Below are positions 11,364 to 18,441 of a stretch of DNA of 33,339 nucleotides, piece by piece. The notes beneath the pieces are model-generated. The model searched no databases, was not told where the DNA came from, and worked only from the letters and a program-made list of their open reading frames with translations. Source of the stretch: Planctomycetaceae bacterium (GTDB taxonomy: Bacteria; Planctomycetota; Phycisphaerae; Phycisphaerales; SM1A02). The DNA is taken from the NCBI GenBank assembly GCA_947492385.1, contig CANLMX010000026.1:1-33339 (forward strand), given 5' to 3'. Position 1 is the first letter of the stretch. Every line of letters starts with the position of its first letter. The translations under genes were made by a program, and so were the position numbers.

Positions 11364-12134
11364 TCATGCCGCCGCGGGCAGAACCTCGATGTCGTGCGCA
11401 ATCACGTTGACGGAGTCCTCGAACCCGGGTGCGCCCACCAGCGGCCCGGTCGCCGACACAACGAGCGGATCGAACTGCGCGCCCGACTGCGCGTCGAGCT
11501 CGGCGAACGCGTCCTGCAGGCCCATCGCCTTGCGGTAGGGACGCACCGAGACCATGGCATCGAGCGCGTCGGCGACGGCCACGACCCGTGCGTGCAGGGG
11601 AATCGACGCGCCCTGGATTCCATCCGGGTACCCAAGGCCGTCCCAGCGCTCATGGTGCCACCGCGCCACCGGCGCCGCGAAGGCAAGTGCCGGGATCTTG
11701 CGGAGGATCATGCCGCCGAAGACCGCATGCCGACGCACGGCCGAGGTCTCGGTGGCGCTGAGCGGGCCCTCCTTGCGAAGCGCCTCGGCAGGAACGAGGA
11801 TCTTGCCCACGTCATGCAGCAGTGCCGCGATCCGAAGCTCGCGAAGTTCGCGCGCGTTCATGCCGATCGACGAACCGAGCATGGTGGCGAGCGCCGCCAC
11901 GCGCAATGAGTGGCCGGCCTGCGACGGATCGGCCGCATCCACCTGGGCGACCAGCTCGGAGACCAGGTGGGAGAGCGGGCAGTCGGATTCGTTGAACGTG
12001 CGGACCGGCAGTGCGGTGCGTGCGCTGGCGACCGCGGCATCGCGCGGCTCGACGGTGAACCACGCCTGCGTGGCCAACGGGCGGGCGCGATCGGTACGGG
12101 GCTCGGTGCGTGCGCTGAAGCGGAAGTCGTTCAT
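11364..12134 (-). CDS. HD-GYP domain phosphodiesterase (probable c-di-GMP hydrolase)
   Basis: HD-GYP proteins hydrolyse cyclic di-GMP. This 256-residue protein has an N-terminal region of about 55 residues with no recognised domain, then a full HD-GYP domain: H75 in GHSLRVA, the HDxGK motif at 107-111 (HDVGK), H136, the HHExxDGxGYP signature at 160-170 (HHERWDGLGYP) and D189 in AVADALDAM. All metal ligands and the GYP triad appear intact, so it should be active. There is no receiver or membrane segment, so the input signal is unclear. The start at 12134 has AAGGAG 7 nt upstream. The gene is followed by the promoter of the sigma-4 gene and diverges from the DUF1015 gene across 189 bp. Confidence 0.9.
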   Translation of the reverse strand: MNDFRFSARTEPRTDRARPLATQAWFTVEPRDAAVASARTALPVRTFNESDCPLSHLVSELVAQVDAADPSQAGHSLRVAALATMLGSSIGMNARELRELRIAALLHDVGKILVPAEALRKEGPLSATETSAVRRHAVFGGMILRKIPALAFAAPVARWHHERWDGLGYPDGIQGASIPLHARVVAVADALDAMVSVRPYRKAMGLQDAFAELDAQSGAQFDPLVVSATGPLVGAPGFEDSVNVIAHDIEVLPAAA

Positions 12135-12153
12135 GTCTGGGCTCCTTGTCGTT

Positions 12154-12248
12154 GCGGCCGATTCCGGCCGCCGCATCGCATCGGCGCAGGGGAAACGCGA
12201 CTGAAGCAAGGTCCCTGAAATTCGCACAGAATTCCGGGATGTCCGGAA
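12154..12248. promoter_or_regulatory. Divergent spacer with two short inverted repeats
   Basis: Between the HD-GYP and DUF1015 genes lie a 7-bp stem GCGGCCG/CGGCCGC with loop ATTC (12154-12171) and a 6-bp dyad TTCCGG-N5-CCGGAA (12232-12248). The second is a plausible operator or an ECF-type site half. No consensus promoter for the HD-GYP gene was found. Confidence 0.3.
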
Positions 12249-12307
12249 ACACCCGCGATCCGCGCCGCGAGCGCGGGTTTCCGCGCGGGATGAACCCCCG
12301 GCAGGGC

Positions 12308-12313
12308 TATGCT
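12308..12313 (+). promoter_or_regulatory. -10 box of the DUF1015-like gene (TATGCT)
   Basis: TATGCT ends 10 nt before the ATG at 12324. The ATG at 12309 lies inside this box, which argues that 12324 is the true start. Confidence 0.4.
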
Positions 12314-12323
12314 CCCCCGCCCG

Positions 12324-13013
12324 ATGCACATCGCCCCCGCCGTCACCCTGCGTCCGCCGAAGGCACGTGCCGTCGAGGTGGCGTGCGCCCCGGATGCGCG
12401 CACCGACGTCGAGGGCATCGGCTCCGCCTCGTTCGCCCGCGTGCTTGGGGGCAGCATCGGCATGCCGGCGGTGCGCGCCGAACTCGAGCGGCTCGAGCGC
12501 GAAGGTGCGCTGGTCGCTGATCCTGAGCCCCGCATGTTCGTGTACCGCGCCGTGCACGCCGGCAAGCGATGGATGGGCCTCGTCTGCCGCGTCGACACGC
12601 GCGACCTGGTCACGCTGCTGCCCAACGCCGCCAGCGACGCCGAGATCGCGGTCGCGCACGGCGACCTCACCGCGGTCGGAGCCCAGCTGGCGCCGGCGCT
12701 GGTGCAGGTCGAGGCCTCCGACGACGTCGGCTACCTGATGGTGTGCGACACCAACGAGCGGCCGGGGTACCACTTCGTGGCTGCCGACGGTTCGACGCAC
12801 TCGGCGTGGCAGGTCCACCACCCGGATGCGTACGCGACGGCGTTCGCCGAGCTCGATGCGACCGAGATCCGAACCGGTGGCGGGCAGGTGATGGCTGCGC
12901 ATCGCGAGGGCACGATGCCGCTGGCGATCCTCACGTCGGATGACGTAAGCGCGGCCACGGGACCGCTGGCCCCCCGGTCCGGCCTCTTCGTGATGTCCCA
13001 CCCGCACCCCTGA
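12324..13013 (+). CDS. Short DUF1015-family protein (serine-pathway associated)
   Basis: The 229-residue product resembles a shortened DUF1015 protein. It has an N-terminal RPPKARAVEVACAPD stretch, LERLEREGALVADPEPRMFVYRAV matching the family's 'G-x-L-x-x-D-x-x-P-x-x-Y-x-Y-R' block, a central HSAWQVHHPDAY segment, and a C-terminal TMPLAIL...PRSGLFVM like the usual MP...P..SGLV end. DUF1015 proteins are normally about 400 residues, and the canonical ADGHHR motif is reduced here to GGGQVMAAHREG. DUF1015 genes often sit beside serA and serC in other phyla, and this one precedes a serA-like gene by 34 bp. The biochemical role is unknown. The family call rests on pattern recognition. Confidence 0.62.
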   Translation: MHIAPAVTLRPPKARAVEVACAPDARTDVEGIGSASFARVLGGSIGMPAVRAELERLEREGALVADPEPRMFVYRAVHAGKRWMGLVCRVDTRDLVTLLPNAASDAEIAVAHGDLTAVGAQLAPALVQVEASDDVGYLMVCDTNERPGYHFVAADGSTHSAWQVHHPDAYATAFAELDATEIRTGGGQVMAAHREGTMPLAILTSDDVSAATGPLAPRSGLFVMSHPHP

Positions 13014-13021
13014 CGGGTGCG
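13003..13021 (+). terminator. Hairpin over the DUF1015-like stop codon
   Basis: CGCACCC / GGGTGCG form a 7-bp stem with a CTGAC loop containing most of the TGA stop. It lies just before the TACACT box of the next gene. No T tract follows, so it may partially terminate or simply protect the 3' end. Confidence 0.3.
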
Positions 13022-13035
13022 TGGACGCCGGGGGC

Positions 13036-13041
13036 TACACT
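13036..13041 (+). promoter_or_regulatory. Leaderless -10 box of the serA-like gene (TACACT)
   Basis: TACACT followed by 6 nt and the ATG at 13048, with no Shine-Dalgarno sequence. The hexamer is identical to the alaS and medium-chain reductase boxes. Confidence 0.45.
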
Positions 13042-13047
13042 TCGGCC

Positions 13048-14313
13048 ATGACCGCGTTCGTCACGCCCGGACCGTCCGCGTCGAACCTCGCAGGACCCGC
13101 CAAGGTCTTGGTGTGCGACCCCGTCGCCAAGGCCGGGCTCGACGGCCTGCGCGGCCTCGGCTGCACGGTGATGAACGACCCGGCGCTCGGCGAGGAGACC
13201 CTCGAGCGCGCAGTCCGAGACACCGCCCCGGACGTGCTGGTCATCGGCACCACTCCGGTGACTGCCGCCGCCATCGAGGCGAGCCCGCGGCTCTCGATGA
13301 TCGTCGTCGCCGGCACCAGCGTCGAGCATGTCGACACCGCCGCCGCGAGCCGGCGCGGGATCTTCGTCGCGAACTGCCCCGGCCGCAATGCGACCGCGGT
13401 CGCGGAGCTGGCGTGGGGCCTGATCCTCGCATGCGACCGGCGGATCCCCGAGCAGGGCGCCGAACTGCGCGCGGGCACCTGGGACCAGGCGCGCTTCGGC
13501 GCGGCCGCCGGGCTGCACGGGCGCACGCTGGGAATCGTGGGCCTCGGGCCCGTCGGGCAGGAGACCGCGCGCATCGGCGCGGCCTTCGGCATGGAAGTCA
13601 TCTGCTGGAGCCGCAACCTCACCGAGGAGAAGGCACTCGAGCATGGATGCGGCTACTGCGCCAGCCTGGTCAACCTCGCGAAGCTCAGCGACGTGGTGAG
13701 CGTCAGCGTGGGCGGCGGCGAGGACACCGACAACCTGCTCAACGAGAAGTTCCTCGCGGCGCTCCGCCCCGGCGCGATCCTGGTGAACACGAGCCGCGGC
13801 GCCGTGATCGACCAGGCGGCGCTGGCGAACGCGATCCGCACGCGCGGACTCCGCGTGGGACTCGACGTCTGGGCGAACGAACCCGAGACGTCGACCGGCA
13901 CGTTCAGCGACCCGATGGTGCACGAGCCCGCGGTGATCGGAACCCACCACGTGGGCGCGCTCACCGAGCAGGCCCAGCGGGCCGTCGCGGAGGAGGTCGT
14001 CCGCGTCGTGCGCGCCTGGGCGGAACGCGGGCACGTCCCGAACTGCGTCAACCGCGCGGTGGCGACGCCGGCGACCGCGATGCTGGCCGTGCGCCACCTG
14101 AACCGGCCCGGTGTGCTTGCGCACGTCTTCTACACGCTTGGTCAGGGCGCGATCAACGTCGAGGAGATGGAGAACATCGTCTACGCCGGGGGCGAGGCGG
14201 CGCTTGCGCGGATCCAGCTCGACCAGGCGCCGCGCGAGGAGCACCTCGCGGCGATCCGCACGAACCCGAACGTGCTGAGCGCCACGCTCAGCATGATCGC
14301 GCGGCGGATGTGA
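13048..14313 (+). CDS. D-3-phosphoglycerate dehydrogenase-like 2-hydroxyacid dehydrogenase with ACT-like domain
   Basis: This 421-residue enzyme belongs to the NAD(P)-dependent D-2-hydroxyacid dehydrogenases. The substrate domain shows VAGTSVEHVDTAAASRRGI and the Rossmann segment LGIVGLGPVGQETA (161-174). The catalytic trio is R250 (NTSRGAV), E278 (VWANEPE) and H301 (THHVGALTEQAQ). Residues from about 340 (LNRPGVLAHVFYTLGQGAINVEEM) form an ACT-like regulatory domain, as in serine-inhibited SerA. The first step of serine biosynthesis is thus the likeliest role, supported by the DUF1015 neighbour. One oddity is the cofactor loop after beta-2, which reads ICWSRN without the usual NAD-selecting Asp, so NADP use is possible. 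The start at 13048 has TACACT 6 nt upstream. Confidence 0.85.
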   Translation: MTAFVTPGPSASNLAGPAKVLVCDPVAKAGLDGLRGLGCTVMNDPALGEETLERAVRDTAPDVLVIGTTPVTAAAIEASPRLSMIVVAGTSVEHVDTAAASRRGIFVANCPGRNATAVAELAWGLILACDRRIPEQGAELRAGTWDQARFGAAAGLHGRTLGIVGLGPVGQETARIGAAFGMEVICWSRNLTEEKALEHGCGYCASLVNLAKLSDVVSVSVGGGEDTDNLLNEKFLAALRPGAILVNTSRGAVIDQAALANAIRTRGLRVGLDVWANEPETSTGTFSDPMVHEPAVIGTHHVGALTEQAQRAVAEEVVRVVRAWAERGHVPNCVNRAVATPATAMLAVRHLNRPGVLAHVFYTLGQGAINVEEMENIVYAGGEAALARIQLDQAPREEHLAAIRTNPNVLSATLSMIARRM

Positions 14314-14330
14314 CGCATGGGGCGCGTGCC

Positions 14331-14996
14331 ATGGAGATCGACGTCGCCGAGCTCCCGGTCGCGCTCCGCTACAACCTGATGATCGGGGCGATCGTGCCGC
14401 GTCCGATCGCGGTGGTCGGCACGTGCGATGCGTCCGGTCGCGTGAACCTGGCGCCGTTCAGCTTCTTCACCGGCGGCGGCAGCGATCCGATGACGCTCGT
14501 CGTGTGCATCGCGAACCCGCCGGGCGGGGACGGCGAGAAGGACACCCTCCGCAACGCGAAGCCCGTCACCGAAGGCGGCACCGGGGAGTTCACCGTGAGC
14601 GTGGCGACCGAGTCGAACATCCTGCGCGTGGTGGCGTGCGCTGAACCCCTGCCGCACGGCGAGAGCGAGTTCGAGCTGGCGGGGCTGACGGCCGTCACCG
14701 GGAGCGCGGTGCGCGCGCCGCGGCTCGCGGAGAGCCCGGTGGCATTCGAGTGCCGGACGCTGCAGGTGGTGCGGATGGCGCCCGGCCGCGTCGGAGGCGG
14801 GAACCTCCTCGTCGGGGAGGTGGTGCGGGCCCACGTGGCCGAAGGGCTGGCGAGTGATCGGATGCACGTGGATGCGGCGCGGCTTGCCGCCGTGGGCCGC
14901 ATGGGCGGGCTGGACTATTGCACCACCCGCGAGCGGGCGGCAATCCCATCCGGCCGCGGCGCGCTCGGGCACCCCTTGGGGTGGCCAAGAAGGTGA
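14331..14996 (+). CDS. Flavin reductase-like (FMN-binding split barrel) protein
   Basis: The 221-residue product has the flavin reductase/DIM6-NTAB fold signature. Near the N-terminus are IVPRPIAVVGTCDASGRVNLAPFSFF and SDPMTLVVCIAN; a central GEFTVSVATES and C-terminal VGRMGGLDYCTTR complete it. Such proteins bind FMN in the cytoplasm and act as flavin reductases or oxidoreductases on unknown substrates. It begins 17 bp after the serA-like gene and is probably in the same operon. No Shine-Dalgarno sequence or -10 box precedes it, consistent with co-transcription. The Pro/Gly/Arg-rich last 20 residues are atypical. The family is clear but the reaction is not. Confidence 0.82.
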   Translation: MEIDVAELPVALRYNLMIGAIVPRPIAVVGTCDASGRVNLAPFSFFTGGGSDPMTLVVCIANPPGGDGEKDTLRNAKPVTEGGTGEFTVSVATESNILRVVACAEPLPHGESEFELAGLTAVTGSAVRAPRLAESPVAFECRTLQVVRMAPGRVGGGNLLVGEVVRAHVAEGLASDRMHVDAARLAAVGRMGGLDYCTTRERAAIPSGRGALGHPLGWPRR

Positions 14997-15017
14997 GCGG
15001 TGATGTCATTTCCCGAT

Positions 15018-15051
15018 TTCGGTTCGCGAATGCGACTTCGGTTCGTAGAAT
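15018..15051 (+). promoter_or_regulatory. Putative tmRNA promoter region with direct repeats
   Basis: TAGAAT at 15046-15051 is a -10-like box about 25 nt before the mature tmRNA 5' end. Just upstream is a 9-bp direct repeat TTCGGTTCG at 15018-15026 and 15037-15045 (19-bp period). The -35 position (about 15023) has only a weak TTCGCG. The stretch is conspicuously AT-richer than its surroundings. Confidence 0.4.
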
Positions 15052-15075
15052 CTCCGTGTTCGCTCTTTGACAACT

Positions 15076-15423
15076 GGGGCCGTACCGGCATCGACCGGAC
15101 AGGCAACGCCCGGAGTGGCGCGCCGTGGAGCATGATGGCCACGTAAAAAGCATGCACAATCACAACTGCCAACACGCAGTACGCTCTCGCCGCCTAATTT
15201 AGGCAGCGCAGTGAGTCTCCCCACGCCTGACTAAGGGGGCCGCTGTCAAACATCAGGCTGGACCCAATGGGCTGACATGCCTCGGCGGGTCGAGATGATG
15301 CATGTCTTGGAACGGAGCGCCCCGCTGCGGGGATACGCCCGGACGACAATCAATCCGCAGACACGCGCGTAGAGGCTCCGTGCGGACTGTTTCGGCACAG
15401 GGGTTCGACTCCCCTCGGCTCCA
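15076..15423 (+). ncRNA. ssrA: tmRNA (transfer-messenger RNA)
   Basis: tmRNA with SmpB rescues stalled ribosomes and adds a degradation tag. The 5' end GGGGCCG pairs with CGGCTCC near 15422 to form the 7-bp tRNA-like acceptor stem (one G-U). The T arm appears as CAGGGGTTCGACTCCCCT. CGTAAAAAGC at about 15152 matches the conserved sequence after pseudoknot 1 of E. coli tmRNA. The tag frame at 15168-15197 reads ANTQYALAA followed by TAA; compare E. coli ANDENYALAA. The discriminator A at 15423 is followed by TTC, so CCA is not encoded and must be added. Length is 348 nt, within the usual range. ORFs crossing this region are spurious. Confidence 0.97.
15168..15197 (+). other. tmRNA tag-peptide reading frame (ANTQYALAA, stop TAA)
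   Basis: The resume codon is placed at GCC 15168 by alignment with E. coli tmRNA from the shared GTAAAAAGC to the shared TACGCT...GCC-TAA end. The C-terminal YALAA matches the ClpXP/ClpAP-recognised end of known tags. An earlier resume at GCA would give a longer tag and is less likely. Confidence 0.85.
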
Positions 15424-15436
15424 TTCACCGTTATTC

Positions 15437-15458
15437 GCCACCGCCCGAGCGGCGTGGC
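15437..15458 (+). terminator. Possible tmRNA terminator hairpin
   Basis: GCCAC-C-GCC pairs with GGC-GTGGC around a CGAGC loop, with a single bulged C, 13 nt after the tmRNA end. There is no T tract, so assignment is tentative. Confidence 0.35.
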
Positions 15459-15479
15459 AGCACCCGTCCCGGGGATTCC

Positions 15480-15505
15480 GGAACTTCAGGACAAGGCGGG
15501 GCGTC
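15480..15505 (+). promoter_or_regulatory. ECF-type promoter of the sigma factor gene (GGAAC-N17-CGTC)
   Basis: GGAAC (15480-15484) and CGTC (15502-15505) are separated by 17 bp, the classic layout of extracytoplasmic-function sigma promoters. Transcription would start near 15512, about 20 nt before the ATG at 15533. Since the gene encodes an ECF sigma factor, positive autoregulation is the natural inference. Confidence 0.55.
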
Positions 15506-15532
15506 TCCTTCCGTATCCCATGAAGGATGCCC

Positions 15533-16261
15533 ATGGCCGCCTCGCATGACCCGCCCCGACGCCCGGATGCCGCCCCCGACGCGGCGCCCGCGCAGCATGT
15601 GCCGGCATCCGACCGCGAGGCCGCCGTCGCGTGCTGGGGCGCCATCTATGCCTACATCCGCCAGGCGGGGCGCTCCGACGAGCAGGCGCGGGACCTCACG
15701 CAAGGATTCATCGCCGACGTCCTGCTCGGCCGCGGCCTGCTCGCCAAGCTGGACGAACGCCGCGGGCAGTTCCGGACGCTGCTCTTGAGCGCGGTCCGCA
15801 ACTACCTCGCCGACGCCTATCGCCACGACCACGCTGCCCGACGCCACCCCGGCCATGGGCGGATCGTGGCCGCAGGCAACGACTCGCACGACGACGGGCT
15901 GGTCGACCGCACCACGCCCGCACCCGAAGCGGCGTTCAACCGGGCGTGGGTGGCCGCGCTCGTGCGCGAGGCCGCAGCCGACCTCCAGGCCGAGTGCCTG
16001 GCGTCGGGCCGCGAGGCCGCATGGGACATCTTCGACCGGCGCGTGCTCCGACCGATGCTCGAGGGCGCCGAGCCGCCCACGTACGAGGCGCTGGTCGCGC
16101 GTTGGGGCCTCCACGCGCCGACACAGGTCTCGAACACGATCGTCGCGATGCGCCGCGCCTTCGCGACGCACCTGGTGCGCCGCATGGGCGCCTGCTCCGG
16201 CGATGGCGCCCGGGGCCAGATCCGAGAATTGCTCACGCTGCTGGAAGGACGTTCCCCATGA
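15533..16261 (+). CDS. ECF-type RNA polymerase sigma factor (planctomycete type)
   Basis: The 242-residue protein carries a sigma region 2 (CWGAIYAYIRQAGRSDEQARDLTQGFIADVL, with the helix continuing through RGQFRTLLLSAVRNYLADAYR). It also has a region 4-like helix-turn-helix near the end (YEALVARWGLHAPTQVSNTIVAMRRAFATHL). This 'DLTQGF' subtype is abundant in planctomycetes. The start at 15533 is favoured over the in-frame ATG at 15527 because GAAGGA lies about 5 nt upstream. An ECF-like promoter GGAAC-N17-CGTC precedes it. The stop overlaps the start of the next gene (ATGA), implying translational coupling. No transmembrane anti-sigma factor is adjacent. The regulon and signal are unknown. 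Confidence 0.83.
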   Translation: MAASHDPPRRPDAAPDAAPAQHVPASDREAAVACWGAIYAYIRQAGRSDEQARDLTQGFIADVLLGRGLLAKLDERRGQFRTLLLSAVRNYLADAYRHDHAARRHPGHGRIVAAGNDSHDDGLVDRTTPAPEAAFNRAWVAALVREAAADLQAECLASGREAAWDIFDRRVLRPMLEGAEPPTYEALVARWGLHAPTQVSNTIVAMRRAFATHLVRRMGACSGDGARGQIRELLTLLEGRSP

Positions 16262-16704
16262 CCGCCGACGCACGACCCGACGATCCACACGTTCCCGCCG
16301 AAGGCGCGCTCCGCGACACGCTTGCGTGGGTGCTCCAGTCGATCGAGCATCCTGCCGCCGCCGCCGGCGACTGGATCGCCTACGAAGTGGACCCGCAGCG
16401 AGGAACGGCGGCAGCCCTCCTCGCCGATGCCGCCGTGCCCCTGACGCGCCTCCAGCGCGCCCGGATCCTCTATGCAGGGCTCCGATCCGACGGCGAGACG
16501 GCCGAGGAACGCGCCGTGGGCAGCCGGTTGGCGATCGCGTGCGCGGCAGCAGCGTGGCTGTTCCACGGCGCCCGCATCACCAACCACGACGATGCCGCCT
16601 TGCTTGCCGCCTTCCGGAGCGTCACCGCGGACCTGACGCTCGAGCCAACGGTGCGCGAGATGGTCTGCTCCGCAGAGCGCAAGCTGCTGCGTTCCGGTCG
16701 CTGA
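16258..16704 (+). CDS. Small soluble protein coupled to the ECF sigma factor (unknown function)
   Basis: The 148-residue product starts at the ATG overlapping the sigma factor stop (ATGA at 16258-16261), so the two are probably made in fixed ratio. It has no signal peptide or membrane segment. It is predicted to be mainly helical, with DTLAWVLQSIEHPAAAAGDWIAYEVD and a helical C-terminal half (LACAAAAWLFHGARITNHDDAALLAAFRSV in spirit). It matches no family I recognise. Its position suggests a cytoplasmic partner, possibly a soluble anti-sigma factor or accessory, but this is inference from coupling alone. It converges on the efflux operon 18 bp away. Confidence 0.7.
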   Translation: MTADARPDDPHVPAEGALRDTLAWVLQSIEHPAAAAGDWIAYEVDPQRGTAAALLADAAVPLTRLQRARILYAGLRSDGETAEERAVGSRLAIACAAAAWLFHGARITNHDDAALLAAFRSVTADLTLEPTVREMVCSAERKLLRSGR

Positions 16705-16722
16705 CGCGGACCCGCCGGGGGA

Positions 16723-18441
16723 TCACTGCCCAATCGGGGCCAGGGAACCGTCGGAACCCGAGACGGGCATGGACGACGGGTCGCGCGCATCGAGCTGGTC
16801 CCACCGGATGCGCGAACCGCCGAAGAGCGTTCCGGTCGCGAACGCGGCGTCGACCAGCGCGATCTCGTACGCGGCCAGCGCATTGACCTCGCGCGACTGC
16901 GCGTCCCCGAGCGTGTTGGCGGCGATCACGACGTCGATGCTGGTGCGCAGGCCCACCTCGAACTGCCGCCGCTCGGCCTCGTAGGCGCGGGCGGCGAAGA
17001 CGGTTGCCAGCCGCGCCGCCAGGATCCGCTGCCATGCGGTGTCGAGGTTGTCGACCGCATTCAGCACTTCCTGGCGGATCGCCAGCGCCCGCGCATCGCG
17101 CGAGGCGAGGCGCTGCACCCGCTGGAGGACCGCCCGGCGGGCCTGGCTCAGCCGCACCTCGTTGCTGATCGGGATCTCGGCACGGGCACCGACCTGGAAC
17201 TGGTCGTCGTTGCCGATGTTGGAGAAGGCGTCGGAGAAGCCGTTGCCCTGCCCCTGCATCTGGTACGTGTAGTCGAACGTAAACAGCGGCAGCGCGGCGT
17301 TGCGCGTCAGTTCGACGTTCGTCGCGTCGACCGCCAGCTGCAGCTCGAGCTCGAGCATCTCCATCCGGTCGCGGATCGCGGAATCGGCCAGCCCGTGGGC
17401 ATCGAGCTGGAGGCCGACCGGGTTCGGCTGCGTCGCGGGCACGATGGCGGTGCCGTCGGACATCGGCATCGACGGGTCGTTGATCAACCGCTTGAGGTCG
17501 CGCTGGCGCGTGCGCACCGCTGCGTCCGCGAGGATCACGTTCTCGAGGGTCGTGCCGACGCCGCTCTCGGCGCGGAAGACCTCGACCTCGGGAGCGTCGC
17601 CCGCCGCCACGCGGGCCCTTGCGCGGCCCAGCTGCAGCAGCGCCAGGTCGTACTGCTGCTGCCGGACCTCGAGCTCGCGCCACGCGCGGTAGTGGTTCCA
17701 GTACGCGCGGTCGGAGGTCGCCAGGATGCGCAGCGCCTCGAGCTTGGTGCGCGAATCGGTGATCTGGCCCTGCAGCTTCGCGACGCGGATGGAGGCGGTG
17801 TTCACCTCCACGCCAGCGTTGCGCAAGAGCGGCTGGCTGATCGAGAAGAACAGGCTGCCCTGGTCGGGATCGGTCACGAGCGACGAGGCGGACGCGGAGT
17901 CCGTGTACTGCGGCTGGAACGAGAACGTGCCGCCCGTGGCGAGCGGCACGTTGAGCCCGACCTGGACCTGGTCGTCGAACAGGCCTTCGTTGTTCTGGAG
18001 CTGCGTGAGCAGGTTGTTGCCGTTGCGCCGGAAGTCGGCGAAGAACAGGCTGTCGAACTTCGCCTCTTCCTGCGTGATGCTGGTCTTGGCGATGTCCGGC
18101 GCGACGAGCTGCACGCGGAGGTCGAGGTTGTTCGACAGGGTGAGCGCGCGCACCTCGGCGATCGAGAGCGGGCGGGTCTTGTCGTACTTCGTCGACCGGA
18201 AGCCGCCCGCGGTGGCGCCGGCGATGGCCTCCTCGGCGGGCACGGGCGGGCCATACTCGACCGCCGAGAGGTCCACGGGCTCGAGCGCGCGAAGCGTCTC
18301 GTCCGGGACGGTGTACGGGGTCATCTGGTCGCGGAACAGGTCGCCCTGGCAGCCGGCCAGGACGGCCGCGAACGCCACTGCCGGGACCCGTGCGGCCCAT
18401 GCCGCAACTCGCGCGGAAGGATGGCTCGCGTGCCCGCTCAT
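16723..18441 (-). CDS. TolC-family outer membrane efflux lipoprotein
   Basis: TolC-type proteins form the outer-membrane and periplasmic channel of tripartite efflux pumps. The 572-residue product has a lipoprotein signal peptide with lipobox LAGC (Cys31). Long alternating helical and beta segments follow, typical of the OEP family (for example TRPLSIAEVRALTLSNNLDLR, SQPLLRNAGVEVNTASIRVAK, and FEVGLRTSIDVVIAANTLGDAQSREVNALAAYEIALVDAAFATGTLFG). The last is the second OEP repeat. Its ATG overlaps the permease stop (ATGA at 18441-18438), so it is the last gene of the macA-ATPase-permease-tolC operon and surely works with that transporter. Only the substrate is unknown. Confidence 0.9.
   Translation of the reverse strand: MSGHASHPSARVAAWAARVPAVAFAAVLAGCQGDLFRDQMTPYTVPDETLRALEPVDLSAVEYGPPVPAEEAIAGATAGGFRSTKYDKTRPLSIAEVRALTLSNNLDLRVQLVAPDIAKTSITQEEAKFDSLFFADFRRNGNNLLTQLQNNEGLFDDQVQVGLNVPLATGGTFSFQPQYTDSASASSLVTDPDQGSLFFSISQPLLRNAGVEVNTASIRVAKLQGQITDSRTKLEALRILATSDRAYWNHYRAWRELEVRQQQYDLALLQLGRARARVAAGDAPEVEVFRAESGVGTTLENVILADAAVRTRQRDLKRLINDPSMPMSDGTAIVPATQPNPVGLQLDAHGLADSAIRDRMEMLELELQLAVDATNVELTRNAALPLFTFDYTYQMQGQGNGFSDAFSNIGNDDQFQVGARAEIPISNEVRLSQARRAVLQRVQRLASRDARALAIRQEVLNAVDNLDTAWQRILAARLATVFAARAYEAERRQFEVGLRTSIDVVIAANTLGDAQSREVNALAAYEIALVDAAFATGTLFGGSRIRWDQLDARDPSSMPVSGSDGSLAPIGQ

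Noticed and set aside
15067-15072. TTGACA just before the tmRNA
   Set aside because: It lies only 4 bp before the mature 5' end, so it cannot be the -35 of this RNA; it is more likely part of the precursor leader.
15246-15645. Open frames crossing the tmRNA and sigma leader
   Set aside because: The tRNA-like ends and tag frame show this is tmRNA; the translations have no family features.
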